DNA of 37,698 bases. Source: JBBQUP01 sp038212305. GTDB taxonomy: Bacteria > Bacteroidota > Bacteroidia > Bacteroidales > Marinilabiliaceae. The stretch's first letter is position 1. Each line of letters begins with the position of its first letter. Below the pieces are notes generated by a model. It was given only the letters and a program-made list of their open reading frames with translations, ran no database searches and was not told the DNA's origin. Both the position numbers and the translations under genes were made by a program. Positions 1 to 8,014 of the stretch are shown here, one piece after another. The stretch covers positions 1-37,698 of the forward strand of contig JBBQUP010000023.1 in NCBI GenBank assembly GCA_038212305.1, in the 5' to 3' direction.

Positions 1-328
1 TCAAGCAAAATTCTCTGCAATACAATTTATTTTGAGGGGGGCTTACTTTTAAAAAACAAAATACTGGATTTTTAATACATTAATAATCAGCAATGTTTTT
101 TATTGAAAAATGGTTTTTGTACTTTTATCGGACATTAATGATTGTTTATAAAAAGCAATTGTTTTTTTTAATGCTACAATATTTCTGTTTATCATCAATT
201 AAGTCTTTTCGAAGTAAGTGCGTGTACTACCTGAATCCCAGATAGTACACGCCTTCTTATAAACCCTACTTGTAAACTGCAGTGCTATATTATCCTAAAG
301 ATAATACAGCAACAATCTATTTATACAC
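1..328. other. Left-edge intergenic stretch with one hairpin
   Basis: No open reading frame with coding character was found on either strand; the minus frames near the left edge are broken by stops. The stretch is very AT-rich with several T runs. Its one clear structure is the inverted repeat at 220-252, listed separately, which lies downstream of the minus-strand gene ending at 329. Confidence 0.5.
220..252 (-). terminator. Perfect 10-bp inverted repeat, possible terminator
   Basis: GCGTGTACTA at 220-229 pairs perfectly with TAGTACACGC at 243-252 around a 13-nt loop. It lies about 80 bp past the stop of the chimeric gene. Neither side has a convincing T run, so this may be a terminator, an mRNA-stabilising stem or an operator. 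Confidence 0.4.
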
Positions 329-973
329 TTATCTTACTATCAGTTTAACCGTTTCAACAGTTCCTTCTTCCTGCACAACCATAAAGTAAACCCCTGATTT
401 TAGGTTTAGTGTTGTTTGTAATTGTTCCTGAGAAACTTCAAATTTTGACTCAATTGCACCGCTCGGACTATACACAATGATATTGCTTCCATTGACTCCC
501 TCAATTGTTATTGTTCCATTGGCAGTAACAGGGTTTGGATAAATCCTGAACTTGCTTTCTGGTGCTGATGACAATGGGCTGTCAATGCTTACTTCTAGAT
601 CTGGACCTGATCTAAGCGAACCAGTAAGCGTCACATTGTCAAAAGTGACCGTACTTAAGTTTCCGTCGGAATGTGAAGTAACGCACAAGCCAATTTTAAC
701 CGCAGATGCCATGCTAATATTTACTGTGCTAATGGTTGTCCAACTGCTGCCATTAGCCGATAGCGATGAGGTAAATGTATTACCCAACCGTTCTACTTTT
801 AACACGCCTATGTGCGCCAATCCTTTGGCACCACCACCACTTAAAGTCAAGCCAATTTTAGGGCGTTGAGCGTTTATTGAAATAGCTATAAAACCAAGTA
901 ATGCAAACAAAACCAATCTATTGCAAGTTTTCCATTTTACCATATCATTCAAGATATTTACGTTCTTAATCAT
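329..973 (-). CDS. Chimeric ORF: patatin N-terminus joined to a T9SS-sorted tail
   Basis: This 214-residue ORF joins parts of two unrelated families. Residues 1-36 are a signal peptide ending ISINAQ; Met11 is an equally good start. Residues 37-60 (RPKIGLTLSGGGAKGLAHIG, then VLKV) are the start of a patatin-like phospholipase, including the oxyanion-hole GGGxxG. The GxSxG nucleophile motif and catalytic Asp are absent. From about residue 61 (ERLGNTFTSS...) the sequence is a piece of a beta-sandwich domain of the DUF1349/LamG-like kind, then a type-A T9SS sorting domain (FRIYPNPVTANGTITIEG, ending VKLIVR) at 142-214. The switch lies near 794-805. The frame stays open, so a secreted, T9SS-sorted product is possible, but it cannot be a lipase. 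It probably arose by deletion between two genes; misassembly is the alternative. The start is 50 bp after the upstream permease gene. Confidence 0.75.
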   Translation of the reverse strand: MIKNVNILNDMVKWKTCNRLVLFALLGFIAISINAQRPKIGLTLSGGGAKGLAHIGVLKVERLGNTFTSSLSANGSSWTTISTVNISMASAVKIGLCVTSHSDGNLSTVTFDNVTLTGSLRSGPDLEVSIDSPLSSAPESKFRIYPNPVTANGTITIEGVNGSNIIVYSPSGAIESKFEVSQEQLQTTLNLKSGVYFMVVQEEGTVETVKLIVR

Positions 974-1023
974 TTCGAACGAAACAATTTCATCAAAGCG
1001 ATTCTATTTTAGCCACTTATAAA

Positions 1024-2232
1024 TTACGATAAGGTTTTTGTAATAGAATTATTTTTCTTTGATTTATAGTAACGTATGGTTCCGATTGCTAACAAGAAAT
1101 AAAAAACTGCCTGTCCCCACAATATCAATATCTCCTCCGATACATGCGAAATATCAACCCCCATAGTTCTGAGACGAAGATAGGGCTCAGCAACAAAGGT
1201 ACTAGGAAAAATGTAAGAGAAAATGCGAGGAAATAGAGGCAAAAGCTGCTCAGGCCAACTCACCCCACTTAAAAACAATACAATGGGAGATAAAAACACC
1301 AAGAATATAATTGAATGTTCGCGGTGTTTAAAAAATTGAGCCATTGATATGCCTAAAAATATGGTTGCCAACAAAAAGGGAATTAAGAGTGCAAAAACAT
1401 CCAACATACTTCCATTATCAGGATAACCAAACCAACTATGAACTAAAACAATAGCAAACAAAACATTAAACAACGAAATCAAAAAATAGGCAAGTGCTTT
1501 TCCTATGATAATTGCACCAATGCCACTCCATGTTTTAATCTGAGAAACAGGGCCTTTAGCCTTTCCAATTTCACGCTGAGCACCTCCCATCATACCAATT
1601 GCAATTAGGAGTGTTTGTTGCAGAATTATTAGAATTAATGCTGGCATTATATAAAAAGCGTAAGCCCCTTGAGGATTATAAAGTATTGTAAAACTTGAAG
1701 GAATTGGATCTCTAGCAATCATCGACTGCTCGGCACGAATACCTTTTGCCAACATACGTTTAATCTCCACACCCGCTGAAAGCGTTCCCAAGGTACTCCA
1801 AACTCCGCTTAACGTTTCTTTGTATAGAAGGAATGAAGATCCATCGCAATACAGACTAACTTTTGCACGATTACCTGTATATATTGATTTCTCAAATCCA
1901 TTTTCAAGCACAATAATACCTTTTACAATGCCCTTATCTAAGAAGTCAAAAGCCTCTTGAAGATTACTTGTTTGTTTGGTAATTTCTATTTTAGATGAAG
2001 CATCTAGCATACGAATCGCTTGTCGACTCAAAGGAGAATGATCTGAGTCGACAACAACCATATTTATATCTCGCAAAACATTATTATAATACGCTATCGA
2101 ATAAACCAATGGATAAATTATCATTGCTCCAATAAGTATAAGTAAAACACCTTTGTCGCGAAATATTTTATGCCATTCGGCTTTAATCGAAAACGATAAT
2201 AAACGTTTAAAATTTAATACTACTTGTTTCAT
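1024..2232 (-). CDS. ABC-2 type transporter permease (YbhR/YhhJ-like)
   Basis: This 402-residue inner-membrane protein has the ABC2_membrane_3 layout. A cytoplasmic N-terminus leads to TM1 at about 28-48 (VLLILIGAMIIYPLVYSIAY). A large extracytoplasmic domain with VVDSDHSPLSRQ follows, then five or six hydrophobic helices from about 190 on. It is the last transport gene of the minus-strand efflux operon. It is separated from the preceding permease by a 221-bp gap that holds the octamer repeat array, so it may be less tightly coupled. By family it forms the export channel with its sister permease, HlyD and TolC. No nucleotide-binding subunit is present nearby. The substrate cannot be read from the sequence. 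Confidence 0.88.
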   Translation of the reverse strand: MKQVVLNFKRLLSFSIKAEWHKIFRDKGVLLILIGAMIIYPLVYSIAYYNNVLRDINMVVVDSDHSPLSRQAIRMLDASSKIEITKQTSNLQEAFDFLDKGIVKGIIVLENGFEKSIYTGNRAKVSLYCDGSSFLLYKETLSGVWSTLGTLSAGVEIKRMLAKGIRAEQSMIARDPIPSSFTILYNPQGAYAFYIMPALILIILQQTLLIAIGMMGGAQREIGKAKGPVSQIKTWSGIGAIIIGKALAYFLISLFNVLFAIVLVHSWFGYPDNGSMLDVFALLIPFLLATIFLGISMAQFFKHREHSIIFLVFLSPIVLFLSGVSWPEQLLPLFPRIFSYIFPSTFVAEPYLRLRTMGVDISHVSEEILILWGQAVFYFLLAIGTIRYYKSKKNNSITKTLS

Positions 2233-2252
2233 TTGTTTAAGAGATAATTTGA

Positions 2253-2404
2253 TAATGTGCTAATGGGTTAATGGGTTAATGTGCTAATGGGATGATGAGA
2301 TAATGTGCTAATTTGCTAATGGGATAATGTGCTAATGGGATGATGGGATAATTTGCTAATGGGTTAATGTGCTAATGGGATGATGGGATGATGGGATAAT
2401 TTTA
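2253..2404. repeat. Octamer-phased intergenic array, 18-19 units
   Basis: From 2253 the sequence falls into consecutive 8-bp units with no slippage: TAATGTGC, TAATGGGT, TAATGGGT, TAATGTGC, TAATGGGA, TGATGAGA, and so on to a terminal TAATTTTA. Four unit types recur (TAATGTGC, TAATTTGC, TAATGGGA/T, TGATGGGA). It fills the gap between the two permease genes. Related arrays lie at 6283-6322 and 28807-28854. There are no unique spacers, so it is not CRISPR. Confidence 0.9.
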
Positions 2405-2442
2405 AACTATAAACTTTAAACCCTAAACCCAAACTCACATCT
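2402..2442. repeat. AAACY-rich tail tract following the octamer array
   Basis: Directly after the array is a simple tract of TAAAC/CCCTAAAC-like words ending in AAACTCACATCT. The same array-then-tract order, ending in the same 12-mer, occurs in reverse orientation at 6210-6282. The 14-mer TAAACTATAAACTT at 2403-2416 recurs at 31428-31441. Confidence 0.7.
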
Positions 2443-2453
2443 AGATACTAAAC

Positions 2454-3638
2454 TCATGATTTTCCCCAATGTTTTTCGTCTGCAAACTTTTTCTTTAATA
2501 AAGGAAGCCCCAATACTCCAACCAAACAATAAATCATTAATATCCACATCCATTTTAAGGAAAGCATAACAGGAATTCCTTTGAGTGATTGCTCCACAAA
2601 ACCCTTAAGCCAAGGTGTATATGGAAAAATCCAGCTGAAAAGTCTTGCAATTAATGGCATTCCGTCTTGTGGAAAAGTTAATCCCGAAAATGTGAGAGCC
2701 ATCATGGTAAAAGCACTTCCTAACGAAAGCGATAAGCGCAAATTACTCGTCAAGGCAAGTACCAATAAAGCAATCATTTGATAGGCAAGAACAAGCAACC
2801 CTTCCATTAATAATATATATCCCCAATGCCCATTTAATGGTAAACCCATCGATGAAAACATTAAGATGTTTAGAATACTAATAATTAAAACATAAAAACC
2901 TAAGTAAGGAATAAGTTTACCAATCACAACAACCGAAATTTTGCCTTGCGCAGTCTCTAATAAATCATGACCAGATCTTTCTTTAAGCTCAATCCCAAAT
3001 GCATATAATGTACCCATAAAAACAAAAACGGTTAGCATCATGGGCATTAATCCCATTGCTAAAAACCACGCATAATTACCATACGAATTGTATAACAAAT
3101 GGGTTGAAATATTAAGAGGTAATGCTTTGTCGATGGCTCCTTCTAGTGGAACTCCCTTTTTCATTTGAGTTGCAACTTTTGCTTTTACCGAAAATGATGA
3201 TAAGGTTTTATATAAGGCCGAATTGATTATTCCTCCTTTTACCACATTGGTATTGTTAATGTATACTTCAACTTTTTTGGGGTTTGAGGAATAGACTCCT
3301 CGCTCAAAATCGGTTGGAATAACAACAATTGCATCTGCATTACCATCATACATAATACTCTGAGCCTCAGAAATATTGGCAACATACTCGTTGATAGTTA
3401 CAATGGGCGAAGCATCAATCATTCTTGTTAGCGATGATGACAATCGACTTTGATCCTGATCGACGACAACAATAGGCAAATCACGTATTACTTGTTTATT
3501 AAAAATGTTATAAACCAGTAAAAATGTAAAAACAGGTCCAATAAGCATGATGAAAATTAACACCTTGCGTTCGAAAATCCGTTTAATTTCTCGATAAGCA
3601 ACTGCCTTTATTGCATCAAACCATTTTAATAAGCTCAT
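2454..3638 (-). CDS. ABC-2 type transporter permease (YbhS-like)
   Basis: This 394-residue inner-membrane protein is a paralogue of the permease at 1024-2232, with the same plan. TM1 is at about 26-48 (KVLIFIMLIGPVFTFLLVYN). An extracytoplasmic domain beginning VVVDQDQSRLSSSL follows, then a cluster of helices from about 185 to 385. Its start overlaps the stop of the HlyD gene by 4 nt (ATGA), so the two are probably translationally coupled. By family, paired ABC2_membrane_3 permeases form a heterodimeric exporter. An ATP-binding subunit would be expected but none is encoded in this operon. Confidence 0.88.
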   Translation of the reverse strand: MSLLKWFDAIKAVAYREIKRIFERKVLIFIMLIGPVFTFLLVYNIFNKQVIRDLPIVVVDQDQSRLSSSLTRMIDASPIVTINEYVANISEAQSIMYDGNADAIVVIPTDFERGVYSSNPKKVEVYINNTNVVKGGIINSALYKTLSSFSVKAKVATQMKKGVPLEGAIDKALPLNISTHLLYNSYGNYAWFLAMGLMPMMLTVFVFMGTLYAFGIELKERSGHDLLETAQGKISVVVIGKLIPYLGFYVLIISILNILMFSSMGLPLNGHWGYILLMEGLLVLAYQMIALLVLALTSNLRLSLSLGSAFTMMALTFSGLTFPQDGMPLIARLFSWIFPYTPWLKGFVEQSLKGIPVMLSLKWMWILMIYCLVGVLGLPLLKKKFADEKHWGKS

Positions 3639-4633
3639 TTAGATTTATTTATGGTATTCCATCTTACAATTGCACTCATTCCTGGTCGCATTCCCTTCTC
3701 GGGTGTCACTGGCCGAGCCTGTACCTCGAAAGTTCGTAAATCAAAATCGCCGCTGCTTTTAGTCGCACTCCATGTTGCATAATCGCCTAAGGCACGGATA
3801 TAAAAAATCTCTAGTTCTATTGATTTCATATTTAATGCAGGAAAACGAGCAGTTAATCTATCACCCTTTTTTACATCAGACAATAAATCTTCGCGTAAAT
3901 TAAAAGTTACCCACACATCATCCATGTTTAAAAGCGTAACAACAGGATAGCCAGCCGGTACAATCTCTCCGGGTTCAGCCATAACAATCGCTACTTCGCC
4001 TTTGCATGGAGCTAGCGAGCGCATTTCGTTCATGTACGAAGTTACCTCTTGAACAACCCCATCAGCTTGTTTTAAAAGAGCACCTGCGGCTTGTTTATCT
4101 TCCATTCGAGCACCATTTAAGGCTTTATCGTAAACTGCACGAGCTGCTTTTTCTGTTTCAACTGCCGCTTTCATCTGGGTTTCAGATTCATCGTATTTTT
4201 GAGCAGCCACTACCCCATCGGCATACAAATTATTCACTCGTGCGAATGTTTTCTGCATAAAATCAGAGGCAGCCTTTGCTTTTTGCCACATATTAAATGC
4301 AGCTTGAATATCTTCGACTTGAGCACCTTTATAAGCTTTATTTTTTTGTGCCTGGGCAGCTTCTTGAACGGCTGATGCTTGATAAAACTTAGCTTCTACT
4401 TCAGGACTTTTAAGGGTAAACAATAGAGTACCCACCTCAATATCATCGCCTTTTCGTACAAATATTGAGTCAATTCGTCCGGTTAATTTCGATGCCACCT
4501 TAATTTCAGTTGCATCCACCATTCCTTGAATCTCAATAGGTTTAGGTTTAACCATAATATATACCGAGTAAGAAGCCACTAAGCAAATCACTATCAGTAT
4601 CACAGATAATAAAAAAAATCGAATTTTCGACAT
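3635..4633 (-). CDS. HlyD-family periplasmic adaptor (membrane fusion protein)
   Basis: This 332-residue protein has one N-terminal membrane anchor (about residues 5-27). A biotinyl-lipoyl half-motif follows (GMVDATEIKVASKLTGRIDS at about 37-56), then a long Ala/Lys/Glu-rich alpha-hairpin (about 85-205). The second lipoyl half (LAPCKGEVAIVMAEPGEIV) and the beta-barrel region complete it. It resembles YbhG/YhiI-type adaptors that bridge inner-membrane permeases to TolC. It lies 36 bp after the TolC gene and overlaps the next permease start by 4 nt, which supports one exporter complex. Confidence 0.9.
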   Translation of the reverse strand: MSKIRFFLLSVILIVICLVASYSVYIMVKPKPIEIQGMVDATEIKVASKLTGRIDSIFVRKGDDIEVGTLLFTLKSPEVEAKFYQASAVQEAAQAQKNKAYKGAQVEDIQAAFNMWQKAKAASDFMQKTFARVNNLYADGVVAAQKYDESETQMKAAVETEKAARAVYDKALNGARMEDKQAAGALLKQADGVVQEVTSYMNEMRSLAPCKGEVAIVMAEPGEIVPAGYPVVTLLNMDDVWVTFNLREDLLSDVKKGDRLTARFPALNMKSIELEIFYIRALGDYATWSATKSSGDFDLRTFEVQARPVTPEKGMRPGMSAIVRWNTINKSK

Positions 4634-4669
4634 AATAGTATGTTTAAGAAGATTTATTACTTTTTTGTG

Positions 4670-6178
4670 TCACTCATACTTAGAAGATACTACCTTCTGA
4701 CTATCAGGCAATAACAAAAACTGATTACTCATGCCAGCATAAAAATACAAGTTGGATAAAGCCATTTGAAACTGATATATTGCTTGAATACGCTCGATTT
4801 TAACTTTTGCAAGTGATAAAGCAGCATTCCCTACTTCCGACACTGTTGCTAATCCTTCATTAAAAGCTAAGTTACGAACACGAACATATTCGTTGGCAAA
4901 AACCAAAGCTTGATCTAACTCACTTATTTGCTCCAATTGCATGTTGGCTTGTTGATAATAATTAGTCACAGCTAAATCTATATCTGTTAACCCTTTATCG
5001 TATATATAGTTAACTTGCTGCTCTTGAAACTGAGCTGCTTTATACTTATTTATCCGCGAAAATCCTTCGAACAAATTCCATTTCATACCAACACCTACCA
5101 TATAATCAGGCATATATGGCGAGAGATCTTTATTTGCAATATCGTATGTTCCCATTAAAGCAATGGTTGGTAAAAAATCCGATTTCTCGCTTTTAATTTT
5201 AGTTTTAACCAAATCTAATTTGTGTTCAATTTTTTTTAATTGAAGATTATTTTCATGTGCTTGAGTTAAAAACACTTCGAGGTTCTCTATTGAGTTTAAA
5301 TAAAAAAGAGGCGAAACAGTAATAACATCCACGCTATCAGGCAAATCTAATGTATTGATCAAACTTTGATTAACAATTTTCACATTTCGAATGGCTTTTT
5401 TAAGCTCTCTATCAGCCTCTGCATGAAATACTTGAATATGTAAATATTCGGCATTTGCAATCATTCCCTCCTCTTTCATTCGTTTTGCATCATACAAATG
5501 TCTCTCCATGGTTTCAAAAACCTCCTGACGGACTTGCTGTGCTGCTATAGCTAAACTCTTAGCATAGTATCTTTCGGTAAGTTGCCCCAATAACATTGAA
5601 CTTTTAATCTCTTTTTCGTTAAGTGCTTCATCTACTTCAACTTTAGCAGCATGGTTTGCTAAATGAATTTTACCACCTGCATACAGTGGATACGATATTT
5701 GTGCTGTTATTACACCAAACTGCTTTTTCTGAATCAATTTATTCCATTCGGCACTTTCAATTTTATCCAACCCATCGAGCAATTGAGTGCGAACGGCACC
5801 GGTTGAAATATCCTGTGGAAGTATTGGCAATACCGAATTCGTTGCAGGATCGGGATTGGGAACTCCTGAAAACACGCCATAATGCCCTAATGCACTATAC
5901 AACGGAGTAATGGCATCGCGAACAGGCGTTAAATCTAAATGAATATCATCGGACATCATAGCATACGAAGCTCCCAATGAAACACTTGGAAGATAGAGAC
6001 TTTTCTTAGCCTTCATTTCACTGTTTTTCATTTGAACAATACTTTCCGATTCTTTTAAACCTTTATTATTTAATAATGTCAACTGCCATGCATCCGAAAA
6101 AGTAACCGATATGCTTTGCGAAAATCCTACAAATGGTAAGATAAAGAAGGCTGATAAATAAATTAAGTTAGTTTTCAT
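4670..6178 (-). CDS. TolC-family outer-membrane efflux protein
   Basis: This 502-residue protein has a signal peptide (MKTNLIYLSAFFILPFVGFSQ). Two repeated OEP domains of long amphipathic helices follow, with the YPLYAGGKIHLANHAAKVEV segment near 165 and the matching WNLFEGFSRINKYKAAQFQE segment near 370. Both are the typical pattern before the second helix of each TolC half. The length is slightly above the usual 430-480, owing to an insertion around 85-125. It would form the outer-membrane channel for the adaptor and permeases that follow. It is the first structural gene after the TetR gene, separated by a gap that contains an octamer array. Confidence 0.92.
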   Translation of the reverse strand: MKTNLIYLSAFFILPFVGFSQSISVTFSDAWQLTLLNNKGLKESESIVQMKNSEMKAKKSLYLPSVSLGASYAMMSDDIHLDLTPVRDAITPLYSALGHYGVFSGVPNPDPATNSVLPILPQDISTGAVRTQLLDGLDKIESAEWNKLIQKKQFGVITAQISYPLYAGGKIHLANHAAKVEVDEALNEKEIKSSMLLGQLTERYYAKSLAIAAQQVRQEVFETMERHLYDAKRMKEEGMIANAEYLHIQVFHAEADRELKKAIRNVKIVNQSLINTLDLPDSVDVITVSPLFYLNSIENLEVFLTQAHENNLQLKKIEHKLDLVKTKIKSEKSDFLPTIALMGTYDIANKDLSPYMPDYMVGVGMKWNLFEGFSRINKYKAAQFQEQQVNYIYDKGLTDIDLAVTNYYQQANMQLEQISELDQALVFANEYVRVRNLAFNEGLATVSEVGNAALSLAKVKIERIQAIYQFQMALSNLYFYAGMSNQFLLLPDSQKVVSSKYE

Positions 6179-6209
6179 ATGGTTAATATTATCAAGATTG
6201 TTATTATCA

Positions 6210-6322
6210 AGATGTGAGTTTAAGGGTTCGTGTTTAGTTTAGGGTTGAGGGTTGAGGAGTTTATGGTTTAGTGTTAAAATTATCCCATTAGCAAATTAGC
6301 ACATTATCCCATTAGCACATTA
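6210..6322. repeat. Second octamer array (5 units) plus tail tract, inverted
   Basis: At 6283-6322 five in-phase units read TCCCATTA, GCAAATTA, GCACATTA, TCCCATTA, GCACATTA, the reverse complements of the units in the 2253 array. Read on the minus strand, the array ends in GGGATAATTTTAA and continues into an AAACC/CCCTCAACCC tract. That tract ends in AAACTCACATCT (6210-6221 on the complement), the same order as at 2253-2442. It sits in the 148-bp gap between the TetR and TolC genes. Confidence 0.85.
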
Positions 6323-6326
6323 TTGT

Positions 6327-6908
6327 TTATTTAAACGAATTGGAACTAAACTGCACCATTTTTTGCAAATCGTTCTCATCCCAGCCACTTTGTGAAAAGA
6401 AATTTTTCATTCTCATATTTAAAAATGCAATAGGGTAAACCACAATCATAAAATAAACCTCTTCCTCACTAATTTTATTATCAACTACACCTTCATTGGT
6501 TCCAATTTTAAGCAGATTAGAGCACAATTCACGAATTTTAATGCGTTGATCATCTGACACTTGAAAATTGTAATCGTGCATGAGTACATAAATAAACTTC
6601 ACATCTAAAGGTTGCTTTGATGCCATCTCAAATAAAGTCTCAAACATACTTCTCACTATTTGTTCAAGATTAACACCTTGACTCAATAAATCGCTAAGTT
6701 TTTCAATTAAAACACTGATTTTAGATCTCAACAAATCCTCAACCAGCAATTGTTTCGATGAATAAAATCGATATAAATACCCATCGGCTACTTCGGCTTT
6801 TTTTGCAATGGAAGCGATGGATGCCCCGCCATATCCCATATTTACTACAAGTTCAATAGCTGCTTGTTTTATTCGTTCAAGTTTTCCTTGATCAATTGGT
6901 CGTGCCAT
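6327..6908 (-). CDS. TetR/AcrR-family transcriptional regulator
   Basis: This 193-residue protein has the classic N-terminal TetR helix-turn-helix at about 10-55: IKQAAIELVVNMGYGGASIA, then SIAKKAEVADGYLYRFYSSK. A divergent all-helical ligand domain follows. It is the first gene of the efflux operon, and a perfect 12-bp palindrome lies 11 bp upstream of its start codon, so self-repression is likely. By analogy with AcrR/TetR regulators, binding of the exported compound or a signal would relieve repression. The ligand is unknown. Confidence 0.9.
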   Translation of the reverse strand: MARPIDQGKLERIKQAAIELVVNMGYGGASIASIAKKAEVADGYLYRFYSSKQLLVEDLLRSKISVLIEKLSDLLSQGVNLEQIVRSMFETLFEMASKQPLDVKFIYVLMHDYNFQVSDDQRIKIRELCSNLLKIGTNEGVVDNKISEEEVYFMIVVYPIAFLNMRMKNFFSQSGWDENDLQKMVQFSSNSFK

Positions 6909-6919
6909 ATTTTAATTGG

Positions 6920-6931
6920 ATGAACGTTCAT
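6920..6931 (-). promoter_or_regulatory. Probable TetR auto-operator palindrome
   Basis: ATGAACGTTCAT is a perfect 12-bp palindrome of the kind TetR/AcrR proteins bind. It lies between the candidate -7 element and the start codon of the TetR gene at 6908. Confidence 0.6.
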
Positions 6932-6946
6932 TCATTAATTAGATTG

Positions 6947-6954
6947 CAAATATA
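6947..6954 (-). promoter_or_regulatory. Candidate Bacteroidota -7 promoter element
   Basis: On the minus strand this reads TATATTTG, an exact match to the Bacteroidota -7 consensus TAnnTTTG. It is 16 bp upstream of the TetR palindrome and about 40 bp upstream of the TetR start. No strong -33 TTTG box was found. Confidence 0.45.
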
Positions 6955-7162
6955 ATCATTGAATTGTAAATCGTTGATAATTTAACTATTTTTAATATAG
7001 ACTAGAAGAAGTACTCTCTAGTCAAACTTTAATTAACATTTTTTCAAAAAATAATCAAAAAACAAAACCTATTGAAAATATATTCGTTTTACTTATTTAG
7101 TATGTTTTCAATAAAAACAGCCAGAAAATTTCAATTGGCGATAATTATTAATTTATAGGATT

Positions 7163-7957
7163 ATGAAAAAACTAATTTACCTTATTGCAATATTGTCTTT
7201 AATTATAGTCTCATCTTGTAAAAAAACTAAGATAGAACCGGTTCAATTAATAGCTACAACAACAATAACTGATGTTCTCAATAATGGCGAAAACAATGGT
7301 AAAATAGTCGTTAATGTAACCAGTGGAACACCACCCTATCAATACAAAATCGATGATGGCATAAATCAATCATCCAATGAATTTACCAGTTTAGTTGCTA
7401 AAACGTACACTATTTATGTGACTGATAAAACAAATGCGATTCTTACCTTATCTGATATCACCGTAAATCAGCCACTACCAATTTCTATTACGCCAACAGT
7501 TACTCACAATACCGAAAATCCTGGTAATTCAGGTTTAATAGTGCTAAATGCCACAGGAGGAACTCCACCTTATGAGTATAAACTTAATACCGGAAGCTAC
7601 CAAAGTTTAAATACCTACAGCGGATTAACTGCTGGTAGTTATAATGTTTCAGTGAAAGATGCCAATGGTGGGATAAAAACGAGCACCGTCGAAGTTTATG
7701 ATGGACTAATTATAACTGGTATTGAAAAAACGGATACCACTTTACCTGATCCTGCAAATGGAACCATCACAATAACTGTTTCTGGCGGAGCTCAACCCTA
7801 CGATTATAGCATAAATGGGACTAACTATCAATCATCAAACTTATTTACAGGTTTATCTTCAGGAACTTACACCGTGACTTGCAGAGATTCTCAGGAACCT
7901 AAAAAATCAGTATCTGAAACAATTACAGTGAATTATGTTCCTCCTGTGGTAGATTAG
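7163..7957 (+). CDS. SprB-repeat surface lipoprotein
   Basis: This 264-residue protein has a lipoprotein signal (MKKLIYLIAILSLIIVSSC, lipobox VSSC with Cys19). It has three SprB-type repeats of about 75 residues. Each carries the signature G-x-x-PPY-x-Y-x-I/L followed by GLxxGxYxVxVxD: near residues 55-95 (SGTPPYQYKIDDG), 127-165 (GGTPPYEYKLNTG) and 205-245 (GGAQPYDYSINGT). SprB repeats are known from Bacteroidota gliding adhesins. This protein is far smaller and has no C-terminal sorting domain, so it is probably membrane-anchored through lipid. It is followed 57 bp later by another exported protein gene. Confidence 0.8.
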   Translation: MKKLIYLIAILSLIIVSSCKKTKIEPVQLIATTTITDVLNNGENNGKIVVNVTSGTPPYQYKIDDGINQSSNEFTSLVAKTYTIYVTDKTNAILTLSDITVNQPLPISITPTVTHNTENPGNSGLIVLNATGGTPPYEYKLNTGSYQSLNTYSGLTAGSYNVSVKDANGGIKTSTVEVYDGLIITGIEKTDTTLPDPANGTITITVSGGAQPYDYSINGTNYQSSNLFTGLSSGTYTVTCRDSQEPKKSVSETITVNYVPPVVD

Positions 7958-8014
7958 TTAATTTAATAGTACTTTTTAATCACTTATAGCATCCATTTAA
8001 TAAATCCTCCCATC

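Noticed and set aside
552..869. Plus-strand frame antisense to the chimeric gene
   Set aside because: It exactly overlaps the better-supported minus-strand ORF, has no signal or domain, and looks like an antisense artefact.
2253..2404. CRISPR array
   Set aside because: There are no unique spacers; the units are contiguous octamers of a few types.
2420..2432. Telomere-like CCCTAAACCC repeat
   Set aside because: It is a short imperfect stretch inside the tail tract, with no hairpin end or terminus in the window.
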